From: Pyrinomonadaceae bacterium
Lineage (GTDB): Bacteria > Acidobacteriota > Blastocatellia > Pyrinomonadales > Pyrinomonadaceae
DNA length: 64,000 nt
Direction: 5' to 3'
NCBI GenBank assembly: GCA_014534425.1
Contig: JACVRN010000004.1
Span: 33,401 to 97,400 of the forward strand
Shown here piece after piece: positions 45,355 through 55,399 of the stretch; the stretch's first letter is position 1; every line of letters begins with the position of its first letter. Made by a program: the position numbers and the translations under genes. The notes beneath the pieces were generated by a model that was given only the letters and a program-made list of their open reading frames with translations, had not been told where the DNA came from and searched no databases.

Positions 45355-46371
45355 TTACGCGGTTAATTCGCAGACGAGCATTTCCAGTTGAAGGCGAGCG
45401 CCGGTTATCCCGGTTCCTCCCAGTGAGGTTTTGATGGCGTAGTCTGCTGCGGCTATGCGTTCGATGTTGCGTGCGAGCGCTTGTGTGTCGGTGCGGCGCG
45501 CCGTGGCTAGAAAGTCTTCGCGTTTACTGTAAGGCATGGCGACGAGCCGGAAGACCTCTTCGCGTGCGGTGCCGCGCGACATCAATTCTTTGGCGAGCGC
45601 CAGGCGATGAAAGTTTCCGGCGATGAGACCTATGAGCATCAGAGGCTCTGCCCCGTCGTCCAGCAGGCGGTAGAGAATCTGAAGCGCACGCTTTCGATTG
45701 CGCGCGATGAGATGATCCGTCAACTCGAAATTCGAAAGCTCTCTTGAGCGCCCGACAAGCTGCTCGACCATCTCCATTGTGATAAAGCCCGTATCAAGAG
45801 CGGCTGTGGCAAGCTTGTCCAGTTCAACGGTAAGCGTGCGAACGCTCGTGCCCGCGAGCGCTACTATCTGGTGCAGCGTTCTCTCGTCGGTAGTGACCTT
45901 GAGCCTCTTCAGATAATCCTTTCCCCAGGCGGCCAATTCACTATCGGTCAGGGACGCAAACTCTACGCTGGCGCAAGCGTCCATGAGCGTCTTCGTCAGC
46001 TTGCGGCGCTTGTCAAGGTCGTCCGCTATGAAGATGACCACGGAGGTCTCTACGGGACGCGCGAGGTATCTGAGGAGCGCGCCTTCGTCAGCTTCTCTCA
46101 GCTTAGAGAAATCCGTGATACGCACTACGCGGCGCGAAGACATCATGGGAAGCTGTTCGGCTGCGGCAATAGCATGCTGCACGTCTGCGCTCGTAAGGCT
46201 GAAGCTGGATTCGTTGAACTCCCTGAGCGGCGCGTCCTTCAAACAGGCTTCGGTGATGGCTTGCGCTGCGCGGTTACGCAGATAGTCTTCAGGGCCGAAG
46301 AGCAGATAGAGCGGCTCAATCCGTCCGCTCTTCAAAGCGCGTTGAAGCTCCTGGCGTGTAAGCGCGCTCAT
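45355..46371 (-). CDS. holA: DNA polymerase III subunit delta
   Basis: 338-residue clamp-loader wrench subunit that opens the beta clamp. The N-terminal Y-L-L-F-G-P-E-D-Y-L-R is the typical delta opening; V-V-I-F-I-A-D-D-L-D-K-R and the helical C-terminus (L-I-A-G-N-F-H-R-L-A-L-A) also fit. It overlaps the lptE stop by four bases (ATGA), the usual lptE-holA arrangement. Confidence 0.92.
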   Translation of the reverse strand: MSALTRQELQRALKSGRIEPLYLLFGPEDYLRNRAAQAITEACLKDAPLREFNESSFSLTSADVQHAIAAAEQLPMMSSRRVVRITDFSKLREADEGALLRYLARPVETSVVIFIADDLDKRRKLTKTLMDACASVEFASLTDSELAAWGKDYLKRLKVTTDERTLHQIVALAGTSVRTLTVELDKLATAALDTGFITMEMVEQLVGRSRELSNFELTDHLIARNRKRALQILYRLLDDGAEPLMLIGLIAGNFHRLALAKELMSRGTAREEVFRLVAMPYSKREDFLATARRTDTQALARNIERIAAADYAIKTSLGGTGITGARLQLEMLVCELTA

Positions 46372-46943
46372 TTCTGCTCGGTGACGCTGAAGCCGTTGAC
46401 GAGTGTGGAGACGATGGATTCCGCGAAGGAGCGCGCCATGCGCTGCACCGCAGGGTCTTCTTCGTTAAAGAAGGTGCGCGGGTCGTTGGCGAACTCGAAC
46501 TCGCCGCGAAAGATGAAGTTCTGGTTGTCGTAGAGCACGCGGTTCTCTACCTGGTCGCGCACGGTGACGGCGGCGCGAATCTCCACCTCGAAGATGCGAG
46601 CGCGGGCGTCCGGGTCGTTCGGCTGCAACAACACGCCGGAAAAGTTGAAGCTCTTAATCACGCCGTCGACAACGGCGTCGGCTCCCTCGCGCGAGCCTTG
46701 CACGCGAAGCCCTTTGCCTCGCCGAACTATCTCGTTGATGACGGCCTCGGTAAATCTGGACTCGACTTTGAAGCGCAGTGATTCGTTCTGAAAGGCCGGA
46801 ACGGCGACCGTCTTGATGCGCGAGGGCAGTTGGCTCTTCGTCACGGGCTTGTAGCATTCCGTGAAGCCGGAGATTAAAACGAACATCAAGGCGAAGGCTG
46901 AGATGGTGACTATTTTTCGGCTGGTTATTCGGTTGAATGTCAT
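46368..46943 (-). CDS. lptE: LptE-like LPS-assembly lipoprotein
   Basis: 191 residues from the ATG at 46943 (an in-frame ATG lies four codons earlier). An N-terminal hydrophobic segment ends I-S-G-F-T-E-C-Y-K-P, with a Cys where the lipoprotein +1 Cys is expected, though the -3 to -1 residues (F-T-E) are a poor lipobox. The body (T-V-A-V-P-A-F-Q-N-E-S ... T-E-A-V-I-N-E-I-V-R-R) matches LptE/RlpB, which plugs the LptD barrel. Coupling to holA supports the call. Confidence 0.8.
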   Translation of the reverse strand: MTFNRITSRKIVTISAFALMFVLISGFTECYKPVTKSQLPSRIKTVAVPAFQNESLRFKVESRFTEAVINEIVRRGKGLRVQGSREGADAVVDGVIKSFNFSGVLLQPNDPDARARIFEVEIRAAVTVRDQVENRVLYDNQNFIFRGEFEFANDPRTFFNEEDPAVQRMARSFAESIVSTLVNGFSVTEQK

Positions 46944-47226
46944 GTTGCTTTCCATTTATACGGCGTGCGCTACATCTTTAAATTGAGCTAGCGATTCTCT
47001 CTCAAGACGGCGGAATCAGGCAAGCCGTCAGGTAGCGGTGCAATTTGAGATTGAGTGAGAGGAAAGTTGATATTCACCACAGAGACGCAGAGGACACAGA
47101 GGAGGCACAGAGAGTTGAGATTCAATCCTCTGTGTCCTCTCTGCGCTCTCTGTGTCTCTGTGGTGAATACCAATTCTCATTACTCTCATCTTCAAATTGA
47201 ACCACTACCAGACGGCAAATTCTCTT
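46944..47226. other. 283-base gap between lptE start and folP end, mostly a large hairpin
   Basis: Apart from the CACAGAG-word inverted repeat at 47058-47170, short flanks include two diverged copies of a CCGTCAGGTAGCGG / CTACCAGACGGC sequence (about 47023 and 47205) that also face each other. No ORF or RNA gene seen. Confidence 0.5.
47058..47170. repeat. Large CACAGAG-word inverted repeat
   Basis: ATTCACCACAGAGACGCAGA followed by further GGACACAGAGG words on the left face the reverse complement ending CTGTGTCTCTGTGGTGAATA on the right. The stem is about 45 bp, the longest in the window, with a short loop near 47115-47127. Similar words are known to recur in many environmental bacterial genomes. 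Confidence 0.88.
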
Positions 47227-48084
47227 TCACGCGAGCGAGGCTTTGATGGCGTCTGCCACTCGCACGGTCTCGCGCGCGGCGCGTATGTCGTGAACGCGAA
47301 CGATGTGTGCGCCGCGAAGCACAGCCGCCGCGACAGAGGCCATAGTCCCGTGAACGCGCTTGTTGACGGGCGCGCCGCCGAGCAGATGACCTATAAAGGA
47401 TTTACGCGACGTGCCTACCAGGAGCGGGAAATCAGGAAAGGCGCTCGCCAGCTTATCCAGTTTAGCGACCAGTTCTATATTCTGCTCTTTTGTCTTGCTG
47501 AAGCCTATGCCCGGATCCAGCACAATCTTGTCGCGTGCTACGCCGCGCCGCTCAGCTTCCTCTATGCTGCGCCGCCAGCCTTTGGAAACCTCCCTGATGA
47601 TGTTTTTGACGGGCTTCTGCTTGTGCATGGTGTCAAAGGTGCCGCGCGAGTGCATGAGAATCAGGCCCGCTTCGTAGCTCGCCGCTACGTCCGCGATTTC
47701 CGGCTCGAAGCGCAGGCCCGAAATGTCGTTGACGATTTCGACTCCGGCGCGAAGCGCTACCCTTGCCACGGCAGCCTTCGTGGTGTCAATCGAGTAAGGG
47801 ACTTTGCTGTTGAAGATAATCATGACGTTGAGGTACTTCTCAACGCGGCGAATCTCTTCCTCTTCGGAAACGGCCTGCGCGCCGGGCCGTGTGCTTTCGC
47901 CGCCGATGTCTATGATGTCCACGCCGTTTTCAATCATCTGCTCAACATTGTCCCACGCGCGCTTACGCGTGAACCAGCGACCGCCGTCGCTGAAGCTGTC
48001 GGGCGTGAGGTTGATGACGCCCATGACGAGGGTGCGCTTGCCTATGGTCAGCGTATGGCGTGGGAGTTTCCATTCGCGCAGCAT
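47227..48084 (-). CDS. folP: Dihydropteroate synthase
   Basis: TIM-barrel enzyme joining p-aminobenzoate to the pterin in folate synthesis. Diagnostic motifs are M-G-V-I-N-L-T-P-D-S-F-S-D-G-G and D-I-G-G-E-S-T-R-P-G-A, and later L-V-G-T-S-R-K-S-F-I-G. The frame opens at a TTG (48102), but the ATG at 48084 (M-L-R-E-W-K-L) was chosen, giving 285 residues. It follows ftsH on the same strand, as in many bacteria. Confidence 0.94.
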   Translation of the reverse strand: MLREWKLPRHTLTIGKRTLVMGVINLTPDSFSDGGRWFTRKRAWDNVEQMIENGVDIIDIGGESTRPGAQAVSEEEEIRRVEKYLNVMIIFNSKVPYSIDTTKAAVARVALRAGVEIVNDISGLRFEPEIADVAASYEAGLILMHSRGTFDTMHKQKPVKNIIREVSKGWRRSIEEAERRGVARDKIVLDPGIGFSKTKEQNIELVAKLDKLASAFPDFPLLVGTSRKSFIGHLLGGAPVNKRVHGTMASVAAAVLRGAHIVRVHDIRAARETVRVADAIKASLA

Positions 48085-48104
48085 AAAACAAAAGTAATCC
48101 AAAG

Positions 48105-48180
48105 AAGGCTAAAAGGGCAAAGAAAGGAAAAGGGGAAGAGGCTTCGGAAATCCCCTTCCCCTTTCTCATATTTACTTTTC
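48105..48180. repeat. AAAGGGGAAG-word hairpin, ftsH-folP gap
   Basis: AAAAGTAA and GGAAAAGGGGAAG words on the left face TCCCCTTCCCCTTTC and TTTACTTTT on the right. About 20 pairs in two blocks. It fills the gap after ftsH. Confidence 0.65.
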
Positions 48181-48192
48181 GCCGCGAGGCCC

Positions 48193-50106
<1,914 letters not shown>

Positions 50107-50328
50107 AATTATCCTTGCCTCCGATGCCGATGATAGCGCATTCGGCATCATTTGTCGCTCTCCCAAGATACCTTCAAACTATGGCGGCGCGGCTTCGGGC
50201 CGGGCGGGAGAGCTTTCCGTTTTATCCGGCAAAACCGCTTCTTTTTGATGCCCTGCGCCCCGCCTTAGTTGCGCTTACGGTTTACAGCCCCAAAAGCTTA
50301 CGAAAACGGGCGCGGCGCGGTTCATAAA

Positions 50329-50850
50329 TCAGCTTTTTTCCTGGCCTTCAAAAGTAGCCAGATAAGGCAACTCCCTCCACCTGTCCTGAAACCCCAAGCC
50401 GTAGCCGAAAACGTAGTCGGCCTGCGTCTCCAAGGCGCGCCAGTCGGGCTGCAACTCCACGCGCCTGCGATTGGGCTTATCCACCAGCACGCAGAGCTTG
50501 ACTGAGCGTGCGCCGCGCGCGTCCAGTTGCCGCATCAGGTATTCCTGCGTCACGCCTGTGTCCAGCACGGCCTCCACCAGCAATACGTCACGCCCTATGA
50601 GATCGGTTTGTGTGGCGAAGGAGATGTCCTGAACGCCTGCGAGCGTCTGGTGGTCGTATTTGAGAAAGGAGGTGCGAACCGGGCGCGGAAGTGCTCGAAG
50701 CAGGTCTGCCAGGAACATGAAGGAGTCTTCCTGCACGCCGAAGACTGTCAACTCGCGCCCCTCGTAAGCGGCTGCGATTTCGGCTGCGAGCGCCCGTATG
50801 CGGTCGGTAATCGACGCGGCGCTTGCTACTTCCAGAATCGAATCATTCAT
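50329..50850 (-). CDS. hpt: Hypoxanthine phosphoribosyltransferase homologue with altered active-site motifs
   Basis: 173 residues from the ATG at 50850 (the frame opens 26 codons upstream). Overall fold matches HPRT: S-F-M-F-L-A-D-L-L-R, G-R-D-V-L-L-V-E-A-V-L-D-T-G, L-V-D-K-P-N-R-R and a C-terminal R-W-R-E-L-P-Y. Key motifs differ: the usual L-K-G PRPP loop is Q40-E-D42, the S-S-Y-G flexible-loop motif is L-K-Y-D, the E-D acidic pair is E93-A94, and the Y-G-L-D aspartate is Gly. The catalytic D97 is kept. It sits between tilS and ftsH, the classic place for hpt. Activity is uncertain. Confidence 0.78.
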   Translation of the reverse strand: MNDSILEVASAASITDRIRALAAEIAAAYEGRELTVFGVQEDSFMFLADLLRALPRPVRTSFLKYDHQTLAGVQDISFATQTDLIGRDVLLVEAVLDTGVTQEYLMRQLDARGARSVKLCVLVDKPNRRRVELQPDWRALETQADYVFGYGLGFQDRWRELPYLATFEGQEKS

Positions 50851-50942
50851 CAGGATTGCTCGACCTTCAAAGGCGAACCCGTCAACAAAAGCTTGACCGC
50901 TCGCTCCGTATTGGAAAGCGGCGGTCATGTCAAAGATTGATT

Positions 50943-52046
50943 CTAGTCGCGCTCGCCCTCATTTTCAACCCCTTTGCCATGAAAGAAGAGACAGCCTTTG
51001 CGGCGCGTCACAGTGGCTCCGCCCGGAAGTTCCACCACGCGACCGCCGCGCTCGCCCGCAAGCAGGCGCTCCAGGGCCATCAGGTGAACCATCTCCAGCC
51101 GCCTCAAATCGCCACGCCCTTCCACGAGCCACAGCCTGAGCGCGCGTCGGCGCAGGCTGAAGTGCGCACTCATCAGCGCCTTTATAGACAGACCGCGTTT
51201 GCCGTCCGCCGAGGACGTGCGCGCTTCTTCCAGAAGTTGCGCGGCCAACTCGTTCAGTGCGCGCGCATCCTCGCGCAGAAGCTGAGCCGTGCGCGCGAGC
51301 GCTTCGACCACGCGCCCGTTGAAGCCCTGCATCAGTGGCAGAAGCCGCCGCCTGACGCGCACACGCGCGAACGCCTCGTCCTCGTTCATCTCGTCCAGAC
51401 GAAAATCAACCTCGCGCTCGCGGCAATACTCTTCCGTCAAAGCGCGCCTGGCCCAATTGAGAAGCGGTCGCGCAAGCAACACGTCCGGGGCTTCGCCCAA
51501 AGCCCTCACAGGCTCCATCCCGCCCAAACCCTCCGCGCCGCTCCCGCGCAAGAGCCTCAGCAGCACAGTCTCCGCCTGATCGTCCATAGTGTGCGCCGTG
51601 AGAACAATCCTCGCCCCGTTGTTGCGGCTTGCGCGCGACAGAAATTCGTAACGCGTGCGACGCGCCGCCTGCTCAAGATTGTCCTGAGCCTTGCCCGCAC
51701 GCTCTCCGACCGGCACGCGCTCAAGCTCGAACGCATATCCCAACCGGCGCGCGAGATTTTCAACCCAGAGAGAGTCTTCACCACTCGAAGCGCGCAGGCC
51801 GTGGTCAAGATGCGCGACCGTTAAAGAGACGCAGAGCCGCTCTGCCCTGAGCAATTCATCCAGCGCCAGAAGCAGCGCCACGGAATCCGCGCCGCCTGAG
51901 ATGGCTGCAATCACGTGAGCATCCTTCAAGGGAAGCGACAGATGTTTCCACTCTGCCAGCAGTCGGCTCGAAAACCGGCTCAGCCTACGTCTTCCGCCGC
52001 CCTGCCGCTCCGCGCCTTCGGTAGATTTTTCCTGGGCCAAGCTCAT
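50943..52046 (-). CDS. tilS: tRNA(Ile)-lysidine synthase
   Basis: Adds lysine to the C34 of tRNA-Ile(CAU), making it read AUA. The PP-loop ATP motif I-S-G-G-A-D-S-V-A is at about residue 48-56, followed by V-A-H-L-D-H-G-L-R and T-A-H-T-M-D-D-Q-A-E-T. The 367-residue length indicates a medium form with a partial C-terminal domain. It heads the tilS-hpt-ftsH-folP cluster on the minus strand, divergent from the receiver gene. Confidence 0.92.
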   Translation of the reverse strand: MSLAQEKSTEGAERQGGGRRRLSRFSSRLLAEWKHLSLPLKDAHVIAAISGGADSVALLLALDELLRAERLCVSLTVAHLDHGLRASSGEDSLWVENLARRLGYAFELERVPVGERAGKAQDNLEQAARRTRYEFLSRASRNNGARIVLTAHTMDDQAETVLLRLLRGSGAEGLGGMEPVRALGEAPDVLLARPLLNWARRALTEEYCREREVDFRLDEMNEDEAFARVRVRRRLLPLMQGFNGRVVEALARTAQLLREDARALNELAAQLLEEARTSSADGKRGLSIKALMSAHFSLRRRALRLWLVEGRGDLRRLEMVHLMALERLLAGERGGRVVELPGGATVTRRKGCLFFHGKGVENEGERD

Positions 52047-52088
52047 CTACAGTCAATTGTCCGGCTGCGGCTCGCTCGCAGTCAACCA

Positions 52089-52117
52089 TTTAAAGCAGGG
52101 ATGAAAAAAGGTATACT
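52089..52117 (+). promoter_or_regulatory. Candidate promoter for the receiver gene
   Basis: TTTAAA (52089-52094), 17 bases, TATACT (52112-52117). It is 83 bases before the annotated start at 52200, in the divergent gap with tilS. Confidence 0.4.
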
Positions 52118-52199
52118 TGGGCTGTGGTCGCCCCGCTCTCTCTCGCATGTGCAGAGTTTTTACCTCACTTGTGTTCAGGTGACGTATGGAATTTGGTTT

Positions 52200-52601
52200 A
52201 TGTCTGCAATGATGCGCGAAAAAGCGGGAGAAGTTCCTGCCCAAACCATTCTGGTAGTAGACGACTTTGACGACACTCGCCTGATGATGAGGCTGTGGCT
52301 GGAGAGGCGCGGCTATCGCGTGATTGAAGCCTCGGACGGCGCGGAGGCGCTTGAGGTTGCGCGCCGCGAATCTCCGCATCTGGTCATCATGGACATAGAG
52401 ATGCCAGAGATGGACGGCCTGACGGCCACGCGCCGCATACGCGAGGAAGAGACTCTGCGCGACGTGCCAATCGTTGCTGTCTCCGCCTACGGCGCTGAGC
52501 ACTGGCGCGACAGAGCCTTGGAAGCCGGATGCAACGAATACGTCTCAACGCCCTTCGACCCGGCGCAGATTGAAGAGCTAATCAAATCATTTCTCAGCTA
52601 A
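52200..52601 (+). CDS. Single-domain response regulator lacking the conserved Lys
   Basis: 133-residue stand-alone receiver. Acidic pocket D21-D22, phospho-acceptor D65 (V-I-M-D-I-E-M-P), and the switch Ser in A-V-S-A-Y are present. The position of the conserved Lys before Pro is Thr117 (V-S-T-P-F-D-P), which should weaken phosphoryl-dependent switching. No output domain; it may act by protein contact. A longer frame upstream (from 51915) includes the tilS start region and is not used. Confidence 0.85.
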   Translation: MSAMMREKAGEVPAQTILVVDDFDDTRLMMRLWLERRGYRVIEASDGAEALEVARRESPHLVIMDIEMPEMDGLTATRRIREEETLRDVPIVAVSAYGAEHWRDRALEAGCNEYVSTPFDPAQIEELIKSFLS

Positions 52602-52613
52602 GAGCGCCAAACT

Positions 52614-52642
52614 GTAGGGGCAGGGACAAGTCCTGCCCCTAC
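52614..52642. repeat. GTAGGGGC palindromic element, copy 4 (complete)
   Basis: The most complete copy: GTAGGGGCAGG at the left pairs with CCTGCCCCTAC at the right, 29 bases in all with a small loop. It lies between the convergent receiver gene and the Gly-rich secreted protein gene and may serve as a terminator. Confidence 0.85.
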
Positions 52643-52669
52643 AATTCTTCATCTTGTGGCTCCGCAATC

Positions 52670-53302
52670 TTATTGTCGTCGCCTGCTATCTTCCATCTCA
52701 CGCTTGACGCGGCGTTCTGCCGCTCTGGCTTCGTCTGAACTGAGACCTAAATCTCTGAGCGTTTGACCGAGGCTCCTGCCGCTTGCAAGCCCTGCGAGAA
52801 TAGCGTCCCTGGTGATGTTGGGATAACGGCTGCCAAGATTCTGCGAGAGCCTCGTGGCGGCCACAAACTGTCCGAACTTCAGATTCGGATTGGTTTGAAG
52901 CGCCACGTTGTAAGCCGCGCGCAGTTGATTGGCGGACATATTCACCCCGGATGCTATCCCCGGATGCCTGCTCAAATCTTCATCTGCGCGACGGCTGTTC
53001 TCACGCGCTCTATCCAGTCCATCGTCCGAGCGCCCGTTTGATTTATCCGAAGCCGTTCCGCGTCCGTTATCCGCGCGCCCGTTCGAGCGGTCGGAAGAAG
53101 TACCTATCCCACGGCCTACGCCTACGCCTACGCCGCCTCCTGAGTTGGAGCCTCCGATGCCGGAGTTGCCGCCGCCGCCCGCGCCGCGACCAACGCCTCC
53201 ACCACCGCGACCGCGACCCTGCGCGGACGCGGTCGTGTTCATCCCCAGCACCAGCAAGCAGGCCAGCGCCAAGCCAGCCAATGTTATCAATCCCTTACTC
53301 AT
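52670..53302 (-). CDS. Secreted Gly-rich protein with helical C-terminal domain
   Basis: 210 residues from the ATG at 53302 (GGAGG eight bases upstream; a frame start 15 bases earlier is rejected). A signal peptide is at 1-27 (ending A-S-A-Q), then a Gly/Arg/Ser low-complexity region (28-95) with repeated S-D-R/K-S-N-G-R. A basic helical domain follows (about 115-205; A-A-T-R-L-S-Q-N-L-G-S-R-Y-P). No known family recognised; the basic tail could bind nucleic acid or wall polymers. Confidence 0.65.
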   Translation of the reverse strand: MSKGLITLAGLALACLLVLGMNTTASAQGRGRGGGGVGRGAGGGGNSGIGGSNSGGGVGVGVGRGIGTSSDRSNGRADNGRGTASDKSNGRSDDGLDRARENSRRADEDLSRHPGIASGVNMSANQLRAAYNVALQTNPNLKFGQFVAATRLSQNLGSRYPNITRDAILAGLASGRSLGQTLRDLGLSSDEARAAERRVKREMEDSRRRQ

Positions 53303-53452
53303 GAGTTTTACCTCCACAGGCTTTCCCTGCTTGAACTTTCTTAGCCGTATAATTTTTCAGGGGAAACAATGAGGTGGGGCAAGGTCAATTATAGCAGAGA
53401 TGCCGGAAAGTCAAAGTCAGCAGCAGCCGTCCATCTTCAGCCGCGTGCGCTT

Positions 53453-54388
53453 TCAACCGACGATCATCGTGCCCGTGCCTTCGTCTGTGAAGACTTCGGC
53501 CAGCAGGGCGTTTCTGCGCGAGCCGTTGATGATGTGCGCGCTGCGGACTCCGCGCCTCAGGAGTCCTGTGATGCCCTGCAATTTTGGAATCATGCCGCCC
53601 GTGGCCGTCCCGTCCGTCACAAGTCGCTCGGCTTCGCCCACAGTCAGCCGCGAGAGCTTTGAAGCGGAGTCGCCCACGCGTAGGTAGATTCCGTCGACGT
53701 CCGAGAGCAGTATCAGCTTCTCGGCCTCAAGCCGCACGGCTATCTCTGAGGCAATCGTGTCCGCGTTGATGTTGAAGACCATGCCTTCGGAGTCCGCGCC
53801 GAGCGAAGAGACCACAGGCAGATACCCCTGATCCAGCAGCACGCAGAGAAGCCGCGTGTTGATTTCAACCACGTCGCCTACGTGTCCGTAATCGACCAGC
53901 CCTCGCTCGCCCGTCTCACGATTCAGAATCTCTTTGGGCGGCCTGCGCTCCGCATGGACTATGTTGCCGTCTACGCCGGAGAGGCCGACCGCTTCAACTC
54001 CGCGATGTCGCAAGGCGGCCAGTATGTCGGTATTAATCTTTCCGGCGAAGATCATCTTCGCCATCTCAAGCGTGGCGTCATCCGTCACGCGCCGCCCGTT
54101 GATGATGGTCTGCTCCACGCCCATCTGCGACGCCAGGTCATTCAACTGCTTGCCGCCGCCATGCACTACGCACACGCGAATCCCCACCTGATGAAGAAGC
54201 GCAAGCTCTTCCGCCAGCGAGGCCAGATTCTCTTTATTCTCCGTCACCTTGCCGGAAAGCTTTACGACGAAGGTCTTGCCCTTGAAGCGCTGTATGTAGG
54301 GAAGCGCTTCGCGCAGCAAGTCAAGGCGCGTTTGCAGGGAAGCATTCTGAGCCTGGCTCTCCATGATTTCAGTTTGCGTCTCGCTCAA
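53453..54388 (-). CDS. argB: N-acyl-glutamate kinase (ArgB)
   Basis: 311-residue amino-acid kinase that phosphorylates N-acetylglutamate in arginine synthesis (or N-succinylglutamate, if the pathway here is succinylated). V-V-K-L-S-G-K-V and V-V-H-G-G-G-K-Q match the phosphate-binding loops; V-G-L-S-G-V-D-G-N and I-N-A-D-T-I-A-S-E-I also fit. The N-terminal 25 residues (A-L-P-Y-I-Q-R-F helix) suggest an arginine-inhibitable form. It is the last gene of the arg operon, 10 bases after argF'. Confidence 0.92.
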   Translation of the reverse strand: MSETQTEIMESQAQNASLQTRLDLLREALPYIQRFKGKTFVVKLSGKVTENKENLASLAEELALLHQVGIRVCVVHGGGKQLNDLASQMGVEQTIINGRRVTDDATLEMAKMIFAGKINTDILAALRHRGVEAVGLSGVDGNIVHAERRPPKEILNRETGERGLVDYGHVGDVVEINTRLLCVLLDQGYLPVVSSLGADSEGMVFNINADTIASEIAVRLEAEKLILLSDVDGIYLRVGDSASKLSRLTVGEAERLVTDGTATGGMIPKLQGITGLLRRGVRSAHIINGSRRNALLAEVFTDEGTGTMIVG

Positions 54389-54397
54389 AGACCCGTC

Positions 54398-55399
54398 TCA
54401 CTTTCCGAAAAGCTTAGCCATGACGGCCTTCTGCGCGTGCAGGCGATTCTCCGCTTCGTCTATAACGACGGAGCGTGCGGAGTCAATCACCGCGTCCGTG
54501 ACTATCACGTTGCGGCGAACCGGCAGGCAGTGCATGAAGACAGCTTCGCGCGTGCGCCGCATCTTATCCTCGTTAACTATCCAGGAGTCGCGGTAGGCTG
54601 CGCGTGCTTTCACATCTTCATCGGTCGCCCCGTAAAATTTCTTGCTTCCCCAACTCTTAGCGTAAACTACCTCCGCGCCGTCGAACGCTTCCGCGACCTC
54701 GTTCGTCAACGTCAGGCTTCCGCCCTGCGCCCGCGCCTGTCTCTCAATCTCTGCTATCAACTCTTCGTCCAACTCGTAGCCCGGCGGGTGCGCGATTACA
54801 AGGTCGTGGCCCATCTGCGCGGACGCGAGCGCGAAGCTATTGGGCACGGCCATGGGCAAAGGCTTGGGGTGCCACGCCCAGGTCATCAGAACTCGCTTGC
54901 GCCCCATTCCGAGCTTCTCGCGTATGGTCATCATGTCCGCCGTGGACTGACACGGATGATGCATGGCCGACTCAAGATTGATGACCGGAACATCACTGTA
55001 ACGCGCAAAGGCCGCGAGCACAGGGTCGGTTCTTTCCTCTTCCCAATTCTTCAGGGCCGCAAATGTTCTGACTCCGATTCCCGCGCAGTATCTTCCAAGC
55101 ACGCGCACGAACTCTGCCACATGCTCCGTCTTGTCCCCGTCCATCACAACGCCGTCGCGGTGCTCCAGCGTCCAGCTAGTCCCGCCCGGCTCAAGCACCA
55201 CAGCGCCTCCGCCAAGCTCAAAGATGCCGACCTGCATGGATGCACGCGTGCGTAGCGACGGATTGAAGAAAACGAGCGCGACCGAACGGCCCGCGAGCGG
55301 CCTGGATTGTTCGTCGCCCCGCTTGAACCTGAGCGCCGAATCAATCAACCCCTCAAGCTCCGCGCGCGACCAATCCCCTGTCGTCAGAAAATCTCTCAT
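54398..55399 (-). CDS. argF': N-acylornithine carbamoyltransferase, succinyl/acetyl type
   Basis: 333 residues. The carbamoyl-phosphate motif F-F-N-P-S-L-R-T-R is at 44-52. Unlike ordinary ArgF, the protein matches N-acetylornithine and N-succinylornithine transcarbamylases (H-P-K-P-L-P-M-A-V-P-N-S-F, M-H-C-L-P-V-R-R-N, E-A-E-N-R-L-H-A-Q-K). The specificity position (Glu92 in Xanthomonas AOTCase, Pro90 in Bacteroides SOTCase) is T91 here (M-D-G-D-K-T-E-H). K324 matches the lysine carboxylated in AOTCase. The substrate is probably succinyl- or acetylornithine, so deacylation would come after carbamoylation. It adjoins argD without a gap. Confidence 0.88.
   Translation of the reverse strand: MRDFLTTGDWSRAELEGLIDSALRFKRGDEQSRPLAGRSVALVFFNPSLRTRASMQVGIFELGGGAVVLEPGGTSWTLEHRDGVVMDGDKTEHVAEFVRVLGRYCAGIGVRTFAALKNWEEERTDPVLAAFARYSDVPVINLESAMHHPCQSTADMMTIREKLGMGRKRVLMTWAWHPKPLPMAVPNSFALASAQMGHDLVIAHPPGYELDEELIAEIERQARAQGGSLTLTNEVAEAFDGAEVVYAKSWGSKKFYGATDEDVKARAAYRDSWIVNEDKMRRTREAVFMHCLPVRRNVIVTDAVIDSARSVVIDEAENRLHAQKAVMAKLFGK

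Noticed and set aside
47058..47170. CRISPR or IS terminal repeats
   Set aside because: Short tandem words in one hairpin, no spacers, no transposase and no target-site duplication seen.
53882..55255. 457-residue plus-strand ORF
   Set aside because: Antisense to argB and argF', both solid genes; a by-product of high GC and low stop frequency.
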